This document shows positions 50,532-60,034 of a stretch of DNA of 64,000 bases, piece by piece (positions within the stretch are counted from its first letter, which is position 1; the number at the start of each line of letters is the position of its first letter). A program made the translations under genes and the position numbers. Location: contig JAZQUY010000005.1 of the NCBI GenBank assembly GCA_045631525.1, positions 11,562 to 75,561 of the forward strand, given 5' to 3'. This DNA is from SIG440 sp045631525. GTDB lineage: Bacteria > Bacillota > Clostridia > Monoglobales > Monoglobaceae. The notes beneath the pieces were generated by a model. It had not been told where the DNA came from. It saw only the letters and a program-made list of their open reading frames with translations, and made no database searches.

Positions 50532-51369
50532 ATTCATTTATTTTTTGACCATTTCTTGCATCATAATGAAGAATATGACCTCGGTCTGTGGCAATCTGCC
50601 AGACCGGAATCGCCAGAATGTTGCGATAGCTTTCCTCACTTTTTCCTATATAATATCCAGGTCTTATGCGCACAATGGTATGCGCGGCATTTTTTTCAAG
50701 TTCCTGACTCTTCACCAAATCCGCAAGAATGCTTATCACGCTGTAATATGGGGTATTGCTATCGGACGCCTTGATTTTTGAAACAATATTCTTTCCGGAA
50801 ACCCCAAGAATGCCATCCTCTGAAACATCAAAAGAGATATATGCATCAAAAAACTCCATATCTTCCTGACGCACGGTGAAGATTGCCTTTATCCTCTCAT
50901 CCACATAGTTTATGCCGCCAAATGTATAAACATCTGCTAAGATCCCAAGATTTTCCATTTCAGTGCGACACAGTTTCTCAATGTTTTCAGGTGTAAGGCC
51001 TGAAATTTTTCCCACCGGTGCTTCCCGGGTAAAAGAAAACTCATCCCCGGTTATCCGAAGCAAATTCCCGCCATTTTTATAAACATCGCCTTCAAAAATA
51101 TAATCCTCACCTAAGAATTTAACCAGCATTTCCTCGTCGCTACCGAACATTTTTTCAAGATAGAAACTACATATATCAGGAGAATCGGGAATTTCTGTGG
51201 TTTCAGGGATAAATATCATATTTTTAGCCAGCAAATAAGTCAGGTTTTCAACCATAATCTTTTTTTCTTCACTTTTATAGTTTTTTGCACTGTATAAAAC
51301 CGCCGCAAGCATAATGTTTATGCCAACCAGCACAAAAATAAAAACCGTTTTAAGTCTGCGTAAATCCAT
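50530..51369 (-). CDS. YycI-like membrane-anchored regulator protein
   Basis: A 279-residue protein with a short cytoplasmic start (MDLRRLK), one membrane helix ('TVFIFVLVGINIMLAAVLY') and a large extracytoplasmic beta domain, the layout of YycI, which with YycH controls the WalK sensor kinase. C-terminal parts are 'IRPGYYIGKSEES', 'ILAIPVWQIATDRGHILHY', close to the YycI end. The start at 51369 forms a TAATG overlap with the YycH-like gene. walRK are not in this window. Assignment is by topology and pairing, so moderate. Confidence 0.65.
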   Translation of the reverse strand: MDLRRLKTVFIFVLVGINIMLAAVLYSAKNYKSEEKKIMVENLTYLLAKNMIFIPETTEIPDSPDICSFYLEKMFGSDEEMLVKFLGEDYIFEGDVYKNGGNLLRITGDEFSFTREAPVGKISGLTPENIEKLCRTEMENLGILADVYTFGGINYVDERIKAIFTVRQEDMEFFDAYISFDVSEDGILGVSGKNIVSKIKASDSNTPYYSVISILADLVKSQELEKNAAHTIVRIRPGYYIGKSEESYRNILAIPVWQIATDRGHILHYDARNGQKINE

Positions 51370-52835
51370 TAAAACAATCCCCCTTGAATTTCCCAAGTTC
51401 CAAAGGTATCTCTCTTATCCTCTGTATATTTATACACAGTACGTCCATCAGAGATTTTATTAACTGCCGAATTGGTTGCCAAAAAGCCATCGATTGCCTC
51501 AAACATATCTGCAATTTCTTTTTTTTCACCACTTTTTTCGATATTCTTTATTTGAAGTTTAAATTCGGTGAGAACCCCATTTCTGACCACCCCATACATA
51601 GCAGATCCGCCTGGAAATTTCACTCTGCTTCCATCGACAAAATATTCAAAACCAAATTTCATCAATCCATTTTCTGCATCATCAAATTCCGTCATTTTAA
51701 GCTCGGCTTCATGTTTTTCATCATTCATACCGCATATGTCAAAAATCTTCTCTGCAAATGCCAAAAGCCCAGAAAGCACCTGCCCGCCATCAAAATTCCT
51801 CGCATTGTTAATAAGCAGAACCCCTTCACTTTCTCCCAGTGATTTGTATTCAATTTTTCCACCCGGGTGAACACTCAAACTTCCCGTATCACCAACAAAC
51901 ATAAGAGTGCCGTCGCTGTTTGAATATTGTCTTATGGTATTTGGGTTAAACCCAAAAAGTCCGGTAAGCCCTGAAGTAACCTCGGTTGCACCCGAGAAAC
52001 TTATTCCCCCGCGATACCTCCTTGGAACATCAAAAGAAACGCCCTCCATTTCCATAGCAGCTGACGGAATCATAAGCATGCTGTCAAAGGCGACTCCCCC
52101 CGCTGCATCTTTTACATTTTCTTCATCAAGGTTGAGTTCAAAAGCAAACATATAACTATCGTCATTTTTATTACTGATCTTCTTTATTATATTTCTAAGT
52201 TCCGCTGCGTCTGTATCAAGAGAAATTTTTATTATTTTATCCGTTTCGTCTTCCCTTACATAAACAGTAACCCCCGTATCAACAACCACGCCGGTAGTCA
52301 AAATCAATTCCTTATACGAATATACACTTTTTTGAAAAGGACTGTTTTTTTCGTTCAAAACCTCACCCACAAATTCTGTCTTATGGGATGTCGGATATTC
52401 AATATACACGCCATATTCATTTAAGGCACGAGTCCAATCCTCCCATTTAGCTTCAGAAATATCCTCCGCTTTGGCAAAATAAATCTTTTGAAGCTTTTCG
52501 CCAAGCTCCTCTACAAGCTGCTTATATTCAAAAGAATCACACGATACCTTTTGATGTGAGTTTGTACCATTTATAAAAACAGTTTCAGGAGAAAGACTCC
52601 CACGCAGAATCTCATCTGTACTTTTTCTGTCAACATCTAACAGGTTAAGTTCATTGGAATTCCACGAAATATTTTCGTTATAAATCTGCTCACTGTAAAT
52701 GTCAAACAAAAGATACAAAAGATATACACAGCAAAAAGTGAGGAAAACAATCATCGCCGTTTTTCCTCTTTCAATCCATTTTTTCTTTTCGGACCTTTGC
52801 ATCTTTCTTCTCAACTTCAAAAACCCTTTCATCAA
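51369..52835 (-). CDS. YycH-like membrane-anchored regulator protein
   Basis: A 488-residue protein with a basic N-terminus, one membrane helix ('TAMIVFLTFCCVYLLYLLF', around 27-45) and a long extracytoplasmic region, the layout of YycH. 'SFDVPRRYRGGISFSGATEV' and 'GVLLINNARNFDGGQ' fall in the middle. It is coupled to the YycI-like gene. The start codon context is odd: the hairpin terminator of the upstream gene ends only about 8 bases before it, and no good ribosome binding site is clear (another ATG is 10 codons further on). Role in wall homeostasis is inferred. Confidence 0.6.
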   Translation of the reverse strand: MMKGFLKLRRKMQRSEKKKWIERGKTAMIVFLTFCCVYLLYLLFDIYSEQIYNENISWNSNELNLLDVDRKSTDEILRGSLSPETVFINGTNSHQKVSCDSFEYKQLVEELGEKLQKIYFAKAEDISEAKWEDWTRALNEYGVYIEYPTSHKTEFVGEVLNEKNSPFQKSVYSYKELILTTGVVVDTGVTVYVREDETDKIIKISLDTDAAELRNIIKKISNKNDDSYMFAFELNLDEENVKDAAGGVAFDSMLMIPSAAMEMEGVSFDVPRRYRGGISFSGATEVTSGLTGLFGFNPNTIRQYSNSDGTLMFVGDTGSLSVHPGGKIEYKSLGESEGVLLINNARNFDGGQVLSGLLAFAEKIFDICGMNDEKHEAELKMTEFDDAENGLMKFGFEYFVDGSRVKFPGGSAMYGVVRNGVLTEFKLQIKNIEKSGEKKEIADMFEAIDGFLATNSAVNKISDGRTVYKYTEDKRDTFGTWEIQGGLF

Positions 52836-52842
52836 AAATTAA

Positions 52843-52867
52843 AAGGACAGCCTTTGGCCGTCCTTTA
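52843..52867 (-). terminator. Terminator/attenuator between the secreted-protein gene and the yycH-like gene
   Basis: Stem AAAGGAC-GGCC and mate, with loop and TTTTAATTTTT following on the minus strand. The yycH-like start codon follows at once, so its expression may rely on read-through. Confidence 0.65.
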
Positions 52868-52905
52868 AGTTTCACTTCTTAGACCCAACCAAAAGATACT
52901 GTTTA

Positions 52906-53388
52906 TTAGTCTGTCAATGATTTGATTAAGTCAATTATGTTATAGTTGTATTTTGTAACCGTGAGGAGCATCATCTGAACCTCATCACCATTCTCAGCCC
53001 TAACAAGAATGAGATTTTCGCCTTGCTTGAGAGAAATGGAGTTCATAAAAAGGCCCGATGTGCCAATTGTAACCTCTGACGGAGTTTTGAGGATCTGTGA
53101 ACCCCCGTTTTCGTCAATATATTTCAGCTCGCTGTAAACCTTTTTGAAATCAGCAGCATCAAAATCATACTGATAAAGAGTCACAACCGTACCCTCTTTG
53201 CCATAACCGGAAATGATATACGCACCGTTGAAAGTGGAATCCTTCTGGTTTTGAGGCTTGGTAATAACAATCAATCCGGATGAATTTCCTGACGCATCTG
53301 CCGCCATGGTTTCAGGCGCTGCAAATACCGCAAGTTGTCCAAACAGCAGAAGTGCCGCTATTAAAAATAATGAACAAATCCTTTTCAT
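52906..53388 (-). CDS. Secreted protein of unknown function, Ig-like fold
   Basis: A 160-residue protein with a signal peptide ('RICSLFLIAALLLFGQLAVFA', in part; cleavage likely after AFA). The mature part has beta strands arranged like an Ig-like domain ('STFNGAYIISGYGKEGTVVT', then 'SGLFMNSISLKQGENLILVRA'). No catalytic motif. It is followed by a terminator and the yycH-like gene; the amidase gene is divergent. Possibly a wall-associated protein. Confidence 0.6.
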   Translation of the reverse strand: MKRICSLFLIAALLLFGQLAVFAAPETMAADASGNSSGLIVITKPQNQKDSTFNGAYIISGYGKEGTVVTLYQYDFDAADFKKVYSELKYIDENGGSQILKTPSEVTIGTSGLFMNSISLKQGENLILVRAENGDEVQMMLLTVTKYNYNIIDLIKSLTD

Positions 53389-53443
53389 AATGATTCTCCT
53401 TATGAGTCCAATTCAAAATACACCTTTTCAGTTTTGTATACAC

Positions 53444-53449
53444 AGTATA
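53444..53449 (-). promoter_or_regulatory. Extended -10 promoter upstream of the secreted-protein gene
   Basis: TGTTATACT on the minus strand: a TGn element and TATACT -10, about 55 bases before the ATG. The -35 is weak. Confidence 0.4.
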
Positions 53450-53575
53450 ACATATGAATGTTACAAAGCTATTACATTGGCATTACAATTTCCTAAAACT
53501 TAAATTTTAGAAAACATCTGCTGTGAACAGCTTTTCTTTTACATTCATATACTGTATTGGGAGCGTGATTTCCTT

Positions 53576-54136
53576 ATGAAAATTTTTATTGACCCCGGTC
53601 ACGGCGGTCCTGATCCCGGCGCCACAGGCAATGGTGTAACAGAAGAATATGTAAACCTAAACGTTTCTCTGGAACTCGCAAATCTTTTGAGAAACGCGGG
53701 ATATGACGTGATGATATACCGCACAACCTCCGATGAAAATGTTCTTCAAAACAAAAATGCAGACCTCAGAAACCGTGCACAAATGGCAAACAACTGGGGG
53801 GCTGATTATTTTATAAGCATACACACAAACAGTTCAACAAACCCCAATGCACAAGGGGTCGAGGCATATGTTTACCGACTCGGCGGCACCTCAGAGCGCT
53901 TAGCACAGTCCATCGTTGATTCAGTCTCTGACACCTTGGGTTCTGTAAACCGAGGCGTTATGCAGGCAAATTTTGCGGTGCTGAGACGAACAAATATGCC
54001 GGCTGTTTTGGTGGAGCTTGGTTATCTCACCAATGCAACCGAAGCTCTTAACCTCAACAGTCCCGCATGGCAAAGAGCCGTTGCAGGCGCAATCTTTGAC
54101 GGAATCGTTGAGGCCGTTGGCCCACCGGGATTTTGA
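53576..54136 (+). CDS. N-acetylmuramoyl-L-alanine amidase, amidase_3 type, without signal peptide (CwlC-like)
   Basis: A 186-residue zinc amidase. The start is 'MKIFIDPGHGGPDPGATGN' with His of PGHGG as zinc ligand, Glu in 'GVTEEYVNL', the second His in 'FISIHTNSS', and catalytic Glu in 'PAVLVELGYLTN'. No signal peptide and no repeat domain are present. This resembles sporulation amidases such as CwlC, which act after mother-cell lysis, but other cytoplasmic use is possible. Ends at a strong terminator. Confidence 0.85.
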   Translation: MKIFIDPGHGGPDPGATGNGVTEEYVNLNVSLELANLLRNAGYDVMIYRTTSDENVLQNKNADLRNRAQMANNWGADYFISIHTNSSTNPNAQGVEAYVYRLGGTSERLAQSIVDSVSDTLGSVNRGVMQANFAVLRRTNMPAVLVELGYLTNATEALNLNSPAWQRAVAGAIFDGIVEAVGPPGF

Positions 54137-54142
54137 AAAAGC

Positions 54143-54170
54143 AAGGCACTCTTTTTGGAAAGAGTGCCTT
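54143..54170. terminator. Bidirectional terminator after the amidase gene
   Basis: 12-bp stem AAGGCACTCTTT / AAAGAGTGCCTT with a TTGG loop. Confidence 0.85.
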
Positions 54171-54187
54171 TTAAAATGCAGATTTTA

Positions 54188-55951
54188 CTAAAGTTCTTGT
54201 ACTTGTGTGATTATATTATCTATGCTTATTTCTTCATCGTTTAGCGAAGGAGCCTGTTCATTCTCCTCTTTATTTTCCTTTTCCTCATCAACCTTTTTCA
54301 GTTCTTCCTGTTCCTTTTTATAAGCTTCAGCATCATATTCCCTAAGACTTTCTCTGTCTTTGTCCATATCCTCGGGGTTGACCTCTATTTCAAAGTTCGC
54401 AGCACGATAGACACTGTTTGTGAGCTTTTCGCGTTTTATTTCCTCACCGTTTTGCTTTACAACCCTCACTGATGAAATGCTGTATCCACCACTACCTTTT
54501 TCGATGGTCTTCTTGTATCCCACAGGAATTTCAGGATTTGCTGATCTTTCTGTCTCAGGCTCAAAAGTATTTATGGTCTGATGATAAAGTTCAACCTTGA
54601 TTCCATCTTCCTTGACCCCCAAAACTCTGCAAACAAGGGTTCTGCCATTTATTTTTGCCTCAAATTTCACAGGATACTGTGTATTGTTCTTTATTTTAAG
54701 GTCAATGTACCCTTCTGCAATGGTTGCATCCTGACCTGCGGGAACATAAGACACCGGAAGTGAATGTGACGTACGGCTTACAATCTCAAGGTTGGCGTAA
54801 AGTGCGGCTGAATAAAGAGTTGATGATGTCTGACAAATACCGCCGCCTATTCCCGTTTCCACCTTGTTCCCTATGTACACCCCAGCCTCACGATAACCGT
54901 TTGCAGCCGTTCTTTTTCCCACGGTGCTGTCATATGAAAAAACATCGCCGGGCATAAGAATATATCCATCCACACGGTTTGCCGTAAGTCTCACGTTGTG
55001 CGCCCTTGCCTCAGTGCTTGTTGCAAAGCTTGACGAAAATGTACTCAGAACATCACGGAACAACATTTCCTCGAGGTCCTTCGCTGTTTTTTCGGGCATT
55101 TTCACCTCTGCATTCAGCATGAATTCTTCAGCATCACTTTCAAAAGCCCGCTTAAGTTCACTCTTCGAAATTTTGACACAAGGTTTTTCGGGAACAATTT
55201 TTACCTCGCCATTTTCAAATGTATATTCCGCATTCTTTTCGGGTTCCGCCAATTTTTTGTGAAATTCATCAACGTCCACCTTTTCAGGCTCCATTTTTTC
55301 AATTACAAACTCAATTTTTGAAATTTTGTCATCAGCAATGGCCATCCTCAAAAGTTCTTTTGCTTTTTGTCTGTCAACCATTTTACCAGGATGTCCTTTC
55401 ACGATGGTCAAGCTGTTTTCTTCTGCACGATACGAAACCTCAGTAAGCGGAACCTCATAAGTGGCAGAAAGTGTATGAATCAAATCCTCAAAAGCTTTTT
55501 CATCAACGGAAACAGAAAAGGGAACTTCCGTTTTTTCAAAAAGGGATTTCAAAAAGCCTCCTGCTTTAGAAACTTTCCCTCCGTTTCTGCCGACACCAAA
55601 AACCTCTTCTGCCGTAGTAACTGCATCAATTTTCGCATCAAGTTGTGAAAGCATCATTATTTTTTCGTTATCCCTGCAACTGAAAGCTATTTCACGGTCG
55701 CAAGTTTTTTCTTCAGCAATTTTCAAAAGCTCCGCCTCAGCCTCAGTCTGCGTCATTCCCGAAAGCTTTACATCGGACACAAAAACTCTTGGTAAAACTT
55801 TGTCATAGGACGCAGCATATACAAAAAAGGCACCGCAAAACAAAATAACAGAACAAAGGCTGACGGCAAATATCAAAAGGCCTTTTTTCTGTTTCTTTTT
55901 TGCGTTACTGCCGTTGTCATTTGTTTGATTTTTTTCCTTTACGTCGCTCAT
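54188..55951 (-). CDS. VanW-family protein with peptidoglycan-binding-like repeats
   Basis: A 587-residue membrane-anchored protein. A membrane helix follows at ~27-48. Residues ~60-300 hold two PG_binding_4-like domains. The VanW domain spans ~310-450 with 'GDVFSYDSTVGKRTAANGY' and 'GIGGGICQTSSTLYSAALYA'. A G5-like strand region follows, then a Glu/Lys-rich tail. VanW proteins occur with vancomycin resistance and in spore formers; the role is unknown, likely wall-related. Start ATG 55951 follows GGAG; a GTG three codons earlier is too close. Confidence 0.85.
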   Translation of the reverse strand: MSDVKEKNQTNDNGSNAKKKQKKGLLIFAVSLCSVILFCGAFFVYAASYDKVLPRVFVSDVKLSGMTQTEAEAELLKIAEEKTCDREIAFSCRDNEKIMMLSQLDAKIDAVTTAEEVFGVGRNGGKVSKAGGFLKSLFEKTEVPFSVSVDEKAFEDLIHTLSATYEVPLTEVSYRAEENSLTIVKGHPGKMVDRQKAKELLRMAIADDKISKIEFVIEKMEPEKVDVDEFHKKLAEPEKNAEYTFENGEVKIVPEKPCVKISKSELKRAFESDAEEFMLNAEVKMPEKTAKDLEEMLFRDVLSTFSSSFATSTEARAHNVRLTANRVDGYILMPGDVFSYDSTVGKRTAANGYREAGVYIGNKVETGIGGGICQTSSTLYSAALYANLEIVSRTSHSLPVSYVPAGQDATIAEGYIDLKIKNNTQYPVKFEAKINGRTLVCRVLGVKEDGIKVELYHQTINTFEPETERSANPEIPVGYKKTIEKGSGGYSISSVRVVKQNGEEIKREKLTNSVYRAANFEIEVNPEDMDKDRESLREYDAEAYKKEQEELKKVDEEKENKEENEQAPSLNDEEISIDNIITQVQEL

Positions 55952-56033
55952 AAAAAACACGCTCCAAGCAGAACAATTTTTTGTTTACTCTTTTTATCTG
56001 TATGTAATTTAAAACACAAATATTTATATTTTG

Positions 56034-56061
56034 ATTTTATCACATTGCCCCGAAAAGTCAA
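56034..56061 (-). promoter_or_regulatory. Promoter of the VanW-family gene
   Basis: On the minus strand TTGACT (56056-56061), a 16-base spacer and TAAAAT (56034-56039) with an extended TGn. Confidence 0.5.
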
Positions 56062-56140
56062 CTATTTTTTATTGATTCCCACGCTTTTTCCGGATATTTT
56101 TTGAATACTTGGGAATACTTTCAATGCGAGGTGAAATCTA

Positions 56141-57772
56141 TTGAATTTTAAAGACCTTTTTTTATTCTTCAAAAAACCTTTTTTAAGCGAAAAATCCCCA
56201 GTATCTCATAATGACAATCAACAAAGCTCTTACATCAAAAATCCTATACAAAACAAAGCCTCATACACATACCAAACGGGAAAGGTCAGCACTGATATAA
56301 AGGAAAACCTTGATTTTATCAATGACGCCTTTGAAACCTCAAAAAACTTTGATTTGGTGGTACGGAAATTTGAAATAACACTGAAAGACATCACGCTCAG
56401 TGCCTTTCTCATATTTTATGACGGTCTTTCAAACAAAGAATATATAAACCGCGATATCTTGAGTCCCCTGATGACCAAAGGCACTGGCATAGACCCTGAA
56501 AACGAAAGTTTTGAAGATATTATCTATACACATCTGCTTTCCCAAGCGCCAAATACAAAGATTCAGGAAATGCGCACCATTATTGATGCTGTAAGCTTTG
56601 GCAATTGCGCAGTGTTTGTGGATGGCGTCAGCTGCGCTTTTGTGGCAGACATAAAGGGCTGGAGCAGTCGAAGCGTGGGGCGTCCAATAAGCGAAGCAGT
56701 GCTCAGCGGGCCCCAGGAGGCATTTTGCGAATCACTGATGCCAAATATTGCTTTGGTGCGAAAAATTCTCAAAGACCCAAATCTTATTGCCGAAAATATA
56801 CCCATAGGCACTAAAAGCAACACCCCCTGCGCCCTTATGTATATAAACGGAATAACAAGCAAAACCCTCGTAAAAACCGCAAGAGAACGTCTCAAATCCA
56901 TCCGCCTTGACTATGTGTTTTCATCTGCCGACATTGAACTCCTTATTGAAGACAGCACCGTTTTCCCTCTGCCTCTGCTTCTGAAAACCGAGCGTCCGGA
57001 CAGGGCGTCAGCACATCTCGCCAACGGAAAAGTGTTGATAATAGTTCAAGGCAGCCCCTTTGCTCTCATCCTCCCTGCTACTGCCTCCGACCTCCCCGAA
57101 GCCGCCGAGGATAATTATGTACGCACCTTTGAAGCAAATTTTATGAGGTTTATCCGCCTTGTCGGGAGTTTCCTTGCACTGTTTCTCCCTGGGTTTTTTA
57201 TCAGCACCGTGCTTTATCATCACGAAAGCATCCCCACTGATTTAATAATTGCCATCGAAGCCAGCCGCGAGCAAATGCCATTCCCCATAGTCCTGGAGCT
57301 TATAATTATGACTCTCGCCTTTGAACTGATAAAAGAAGCCGCCATTCGCGTTCCCGACCCCATCGGCTCAAGCCTTGGTATCGTTGGCGGTCTCATTTTA
57401 GGACAATCAGCAGTGAGTGCAAATATTGCAAGTCCCCTTCTCATAATAATTGTCTCAATTTCTGCCCTTGGTGCATTTTCCGCCCCCTCCACCACAATTT
57501 CCCGCGCTCTTTCATTTTTGCAGTTTGTCTTCATTGCACTTGGAGCTTTGGCAGGATTCTTGGGTATAGCCTTTGGCATTTTCTTAGGTTCGCTTTACCT
57601 CGCCACAACAAAATCCTTTGGCGTTCCATATCTTTCACCTAATGTCAAAAACAAAGAAAAGCTTTTTGTCCCACCCATATGGCGCAGAGAGACAAGACCT
57701 GAAGTTTTAAGTCCTCAGGAGATACGAAAACAACCCCACATAAGCCGAAAATGGAAAGGAGACCAGCAATAA
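56141..57772 (+). CDS. Spore germination receptor subunit A (GerA/GerK family)
   Basis: A 543-residue protein of the GerA A-subunit family. A hydrophilic N-terminal part (~1-320) has 'LIFYDGLSNKEYINRDILS' and 'PFALILPATASD'. Four to five membrane helices follow ('FIRLVGSFLALFLPGFFIST', 'ELIIMTLAFELIKEAAIRVP', 'GSSLGIVGGLILGQSAVSAN'). Together with B and C it forms the nutrient receptor in the spore inner membrane. The start is TTG with GAGGTGA. Length slightly above 480-500 because of the N-terminal region. Duplicated GAATACTT upstream might be part of a forespore promoter, unproven. Confidence 0.93.
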   Translation: MNFKDLFLFFKKPFLSEKSPVSHNDNQQSSYIKNPIQNKASYTYQTGKVSTDIKENLDFINDAFETSKNFDLVVRKFEITLKDITLSAFLIFYDGLSNKEYINRDILSPLMTKGTGIDPENESFEDIIYTHLLSQAPNTKIQEMRTIIDAVSFGNCAVFVDGVSCAFVADIKGWSSRSVGRPISEAVLSGPQEAFCESLMPNIALVRKILKDPNLIAENIPIGTKSNTPCALMYINGITSKTLVKTARERLKSIRLDYVFSSADIELLIEDSTVFPLPLLLKTERPDRASAHLANGKVLIIVQGSPFALILPATASDLPEAAEDNYVRTFEANFMRFIRLVGSFLALFLPGFFISTVLYHHESIPTDLIIAIEASREQMPFPIVLELIIMTLAFELIKEAAIRVPDPIGSSLGIVGGLILGQSAVSANIASPLLIIIVSISALGAFSAPSTTISRALSFLQFVFIALGALAGFLGIAFGIFLGSLYLATTKSFGVPYLSPNVKNKEKLFVPPIWRRETRPEVLSPQEIRKQPHISRKWKGDQQ

Positions 57773-57773
57773 T

Positions 57774-58850
57774 ATGAATTCAAGCCGTGCATCAGCGCCA
57801 TATCTGCTCCACATTGGAATTTCTTTGGCTGCCTATCGGATTTTCACCAATCTCCCATTGTCCTTTACCCGTTTTTTCGGCACAGGGGCACCCCTTTTTT
57901 CTCTGATTTCAGGGCTCCTGTTTTTTGCTATCCTGTTCTTTCTCACAAAACGGCTCTTGCGCACTGACAGCGAAAGCATATTTTATTCAAGCCAAAAAAC
58001 ATTTGGAAGCTTTGGAAAATACTTTATTTTCATTTTGTTTTTCATTTATATCTTTGTGTCTTCCGCCTTTTTGGTCAGCGAGTTTTCAGGCTTTTCAAAG
58101 CTTGTGGCTTTCCCCTTGTCTCCAAAATGGTTCATAGCAATATTTTTTGTTCTCTCAGCATCCATTGCGTCACTATCCACACTTCAATCTTTGGGCAAGC
58201 TTTTCGTGCTGTTTATCCCTCTGTCTTTTTTGATAATAGCTTTTTTTCTCATCACAGTCTTTTTCGAAAGCCGCACCGAAAACCTCTTCCCCCTTTTGGG
58301 GACTGCTGAAAAATTCAATCTTCCAAGTTTTTTATCCACCTTTCTTGTTTTTTCTGATATGCTTTTGATTTTTATCCTAAAGCCCCAAAACACAAAGGCT
58401 GTCTCAAAAACCATCTTACGTTCATTCATTTTGGGTTTTGGCCTTGTATTTCTCCTTGTCATCACCTATACCGCAAAAATTCCTTATCCCTTGTCGAAGG
58501 ACGAAACCTTTCCCCTTTATCTTTTAGTGAAAGAGGTATACTACGGCAGATTTTTTCAACGCATTGACGCCATCGTCCTCCTTGTTTCTTCCATCTGGGG
58601 AATGCTGAATCTTGGTCTCAACTTTTGTCTTCTTGTAAGCCTCTCCCAAGAGATGTTTGGCATAAAAAACCGCTTCGCTATGGTTTTCCCCATTTCTGCA
58701 TCAGTATTTTTTGCAGCACTTTTCCTTTCCCAATCCCTTTCTCATTTATCCCAGTTCTTTCTCGCCTTATCCGCAGGTCTGCTGCTTTCGGGACTTTTAA
58801 TCCTTGCTATCTTCAAAAAAAAAGGGGGTAAGCCTCACAATGAAAGCTAA
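57774..58850 (+). CDS. Spore germination receptor subunit B (GerB-type permease)
   Basis: A 358-residue protein with ten membrane helices in the APC-like fold. It starts 'PYLLHIGISLAAYRIFTNLP'; helices appear at regular intervals and 'FVSSAFLVSEFSGFSKLVA' and 'RIDAIVLLVSSIWGMLNLG' are typical of GerB proteins, thought to bind the germinant. It begins one base after the A-subunit stop and overlaps the C subunit by 11 bases. Confidence 0.9.
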   Translation: MNSSRASAPYLLHIGISLAAYRIFTNLPLSFTRFFGTGAPLFSLISGLLFFAILFFLTKRLLRTDSESIFYSSQKTFGSFGKYFIFILFFIYIFVSSAFLVSEFSGFSKLVAFPLSPKWFIAIFFVLSASIASLSTLQSLGKLFVLFIPLSFLIIAFFLITVFFESRTENLFPLLGTAEKFNLPSFLSTFLVFSDMLLIFILKPQNTKAVSKTILRSFILGFGLVFLLVITYTAKIPYPLSKDETFPLYLLVKEVYYGRFFQRIDAIVLLVSSIWGMLNLGLNFCLLVSLSQEMFGIKNRFAMVFPISASVFFAALFLSQSLSHLSQFFLALSAGLLLSGLLILAIFKKKGGKPHNES

Positions 58851-60018
58851 AATTTTCGCCCTTTTTGCGGCTTTTCCCATTCTCTTTCTTACAGGTTGCT
58901 ATGACCTTAAGGAAATTGACGAAACTGCATACATCGTGGCACTGGGCATAGATAAGGAAACAGAAAACAATTTTTCATACACCTTTCAGTTTTCATCACC
59001 CCTTGCTATTGTAGAAACTCCAAACGGCGAAAAAAAAGAAGGCTCCGGAGAGGGTAATCCATCGGTAACCACCCTAACAATCACAGCCCCCGATTTTTAT
59101 ATTGCCAAAAACCTCACCAACAACTTCCTTTCGAAAAACATAGATATGTCCCACCTGAAGCTTATCGTTTTTTCTGCAGAGGTTGATGAATCAGGAATAA
59201 CAAAGCATTCCCAGCTTCTTCTTCGGGAACGGGAAGTCCGCCCTCATACCTCCATTGCCATATCCCCCGATCTGGCAGCAGATTATCTAAAAAACGTAAA
59301 CCCCGAGCTTGAATCAAACACCTCAAAATATTATGAGCTTATGTCCCTTCGGTCCAATAACATCTATACCCCCAGCCAAAAACTCCACGATTTTGTGGAT
59401 AGCATTGAAGCAAAAGACCGTGATACCACCTTGCCCATTGCAACAAAAGGTGAAAATGTAAACGATTTCCCCAAAGACAGTCACATAAATGAATGGATGA
59501 CCCCAAGTGCCTCCGGGATTTCCGCCAAGCACTCTGTTTTGTGCGGAATGGCGGTTTTTAAGGATGGCAAGCTTACCTCGGCTATGGACGCTGACAGCTC
59601 TATGCTTTTCAATTTTCTTTCTAACAACATAGAAACTTTTGTGGTCTCGATAAAAGACAAATATAACCCCGCCGAAACCTTGAGCTTTCGTATAATCTCC
59701 TCACCTCCTGCACAATTTGACGTTGACCTTGAAAAAAAAGAGATTCAAGTCTCCCAAAAATGTGAAATATCCTTTCTGGGAAGCCATATTCCAAAGGGTT
59801 ATTTGTCAGAGCAAGCCCTTTCAGATTATGCCCTCAGCATTCTAAACATGAGGGTATCGGATTTTTTGACCCATGCCTACCACACCCAGACAGCTGATAT
59901 TTTTAATCTCAAAGACTGTATCCGCAAGGATTTCTTTCTTTGGAAAGATTGGAACACTTTTGACTTTGAAAGCTTTTACAAAACCGCAGATTTTGTTGTC
60001 GATATAAAAAACGTATAA
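58840..60018 (+). CDS. Spore germination receptor subunit C (GerC lipoprotein)
   Basis: A 392-residue lipoprotein. The lipobox LTGC ('ILFLTGCYDLKEIDE') anchors it to the spore inner membrane. 'DETAYIVALGIDKETEN' and 'SHLKLIVFSAEVDESG'-like residues are typical of the GerC family. The start ATG 58840 lies within the end of the B gene, after GGGGG. It completes the A-B-C receptor. Confidence 0.9.
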   Translation: MKAKIFALFAAFPILFLTGCYDLKEIDETAYIVALGIDKETENNFSYTFQFSSPLAIVETPNGEKKEGSGEGNPSVTTLTITAPDFYIAKNLTNNFLSKNIDMSHLKLIVFSAEVDESGITKHSQLLLREREVRPHTSIAISPDLAADYLKNVNPELESNTSKYYELMSLRSNNIYTPSQKLHDFVDSIEAKDRDTTLPIATKGENVNDFPKDSHINEWMTPSASGISAKHSVLCGMAVFKDGKLTSAMDADSSMLFNFLSNNIETFVVSIKDKYNPAETLSFRIISSPPAQFDVDLEKKEIQVSQKCEISFLGSHIPKGYLSEQALSDYALSILNMRVSDFLTHAYHTQTADIFNLKDCIRKDFFLWKDWNTFDFESFYKTADFVVDIKNV

Positions 60019-60034
60019 AAGGAGTGCCTGAATC

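Noticed and set aside
56081..56130. Sigma-G promoter before the germination operon
   Set aside because: The repeated GAATACTT is suggestive, but no pair of -35 and -10 elements with correct spacing could be settled.
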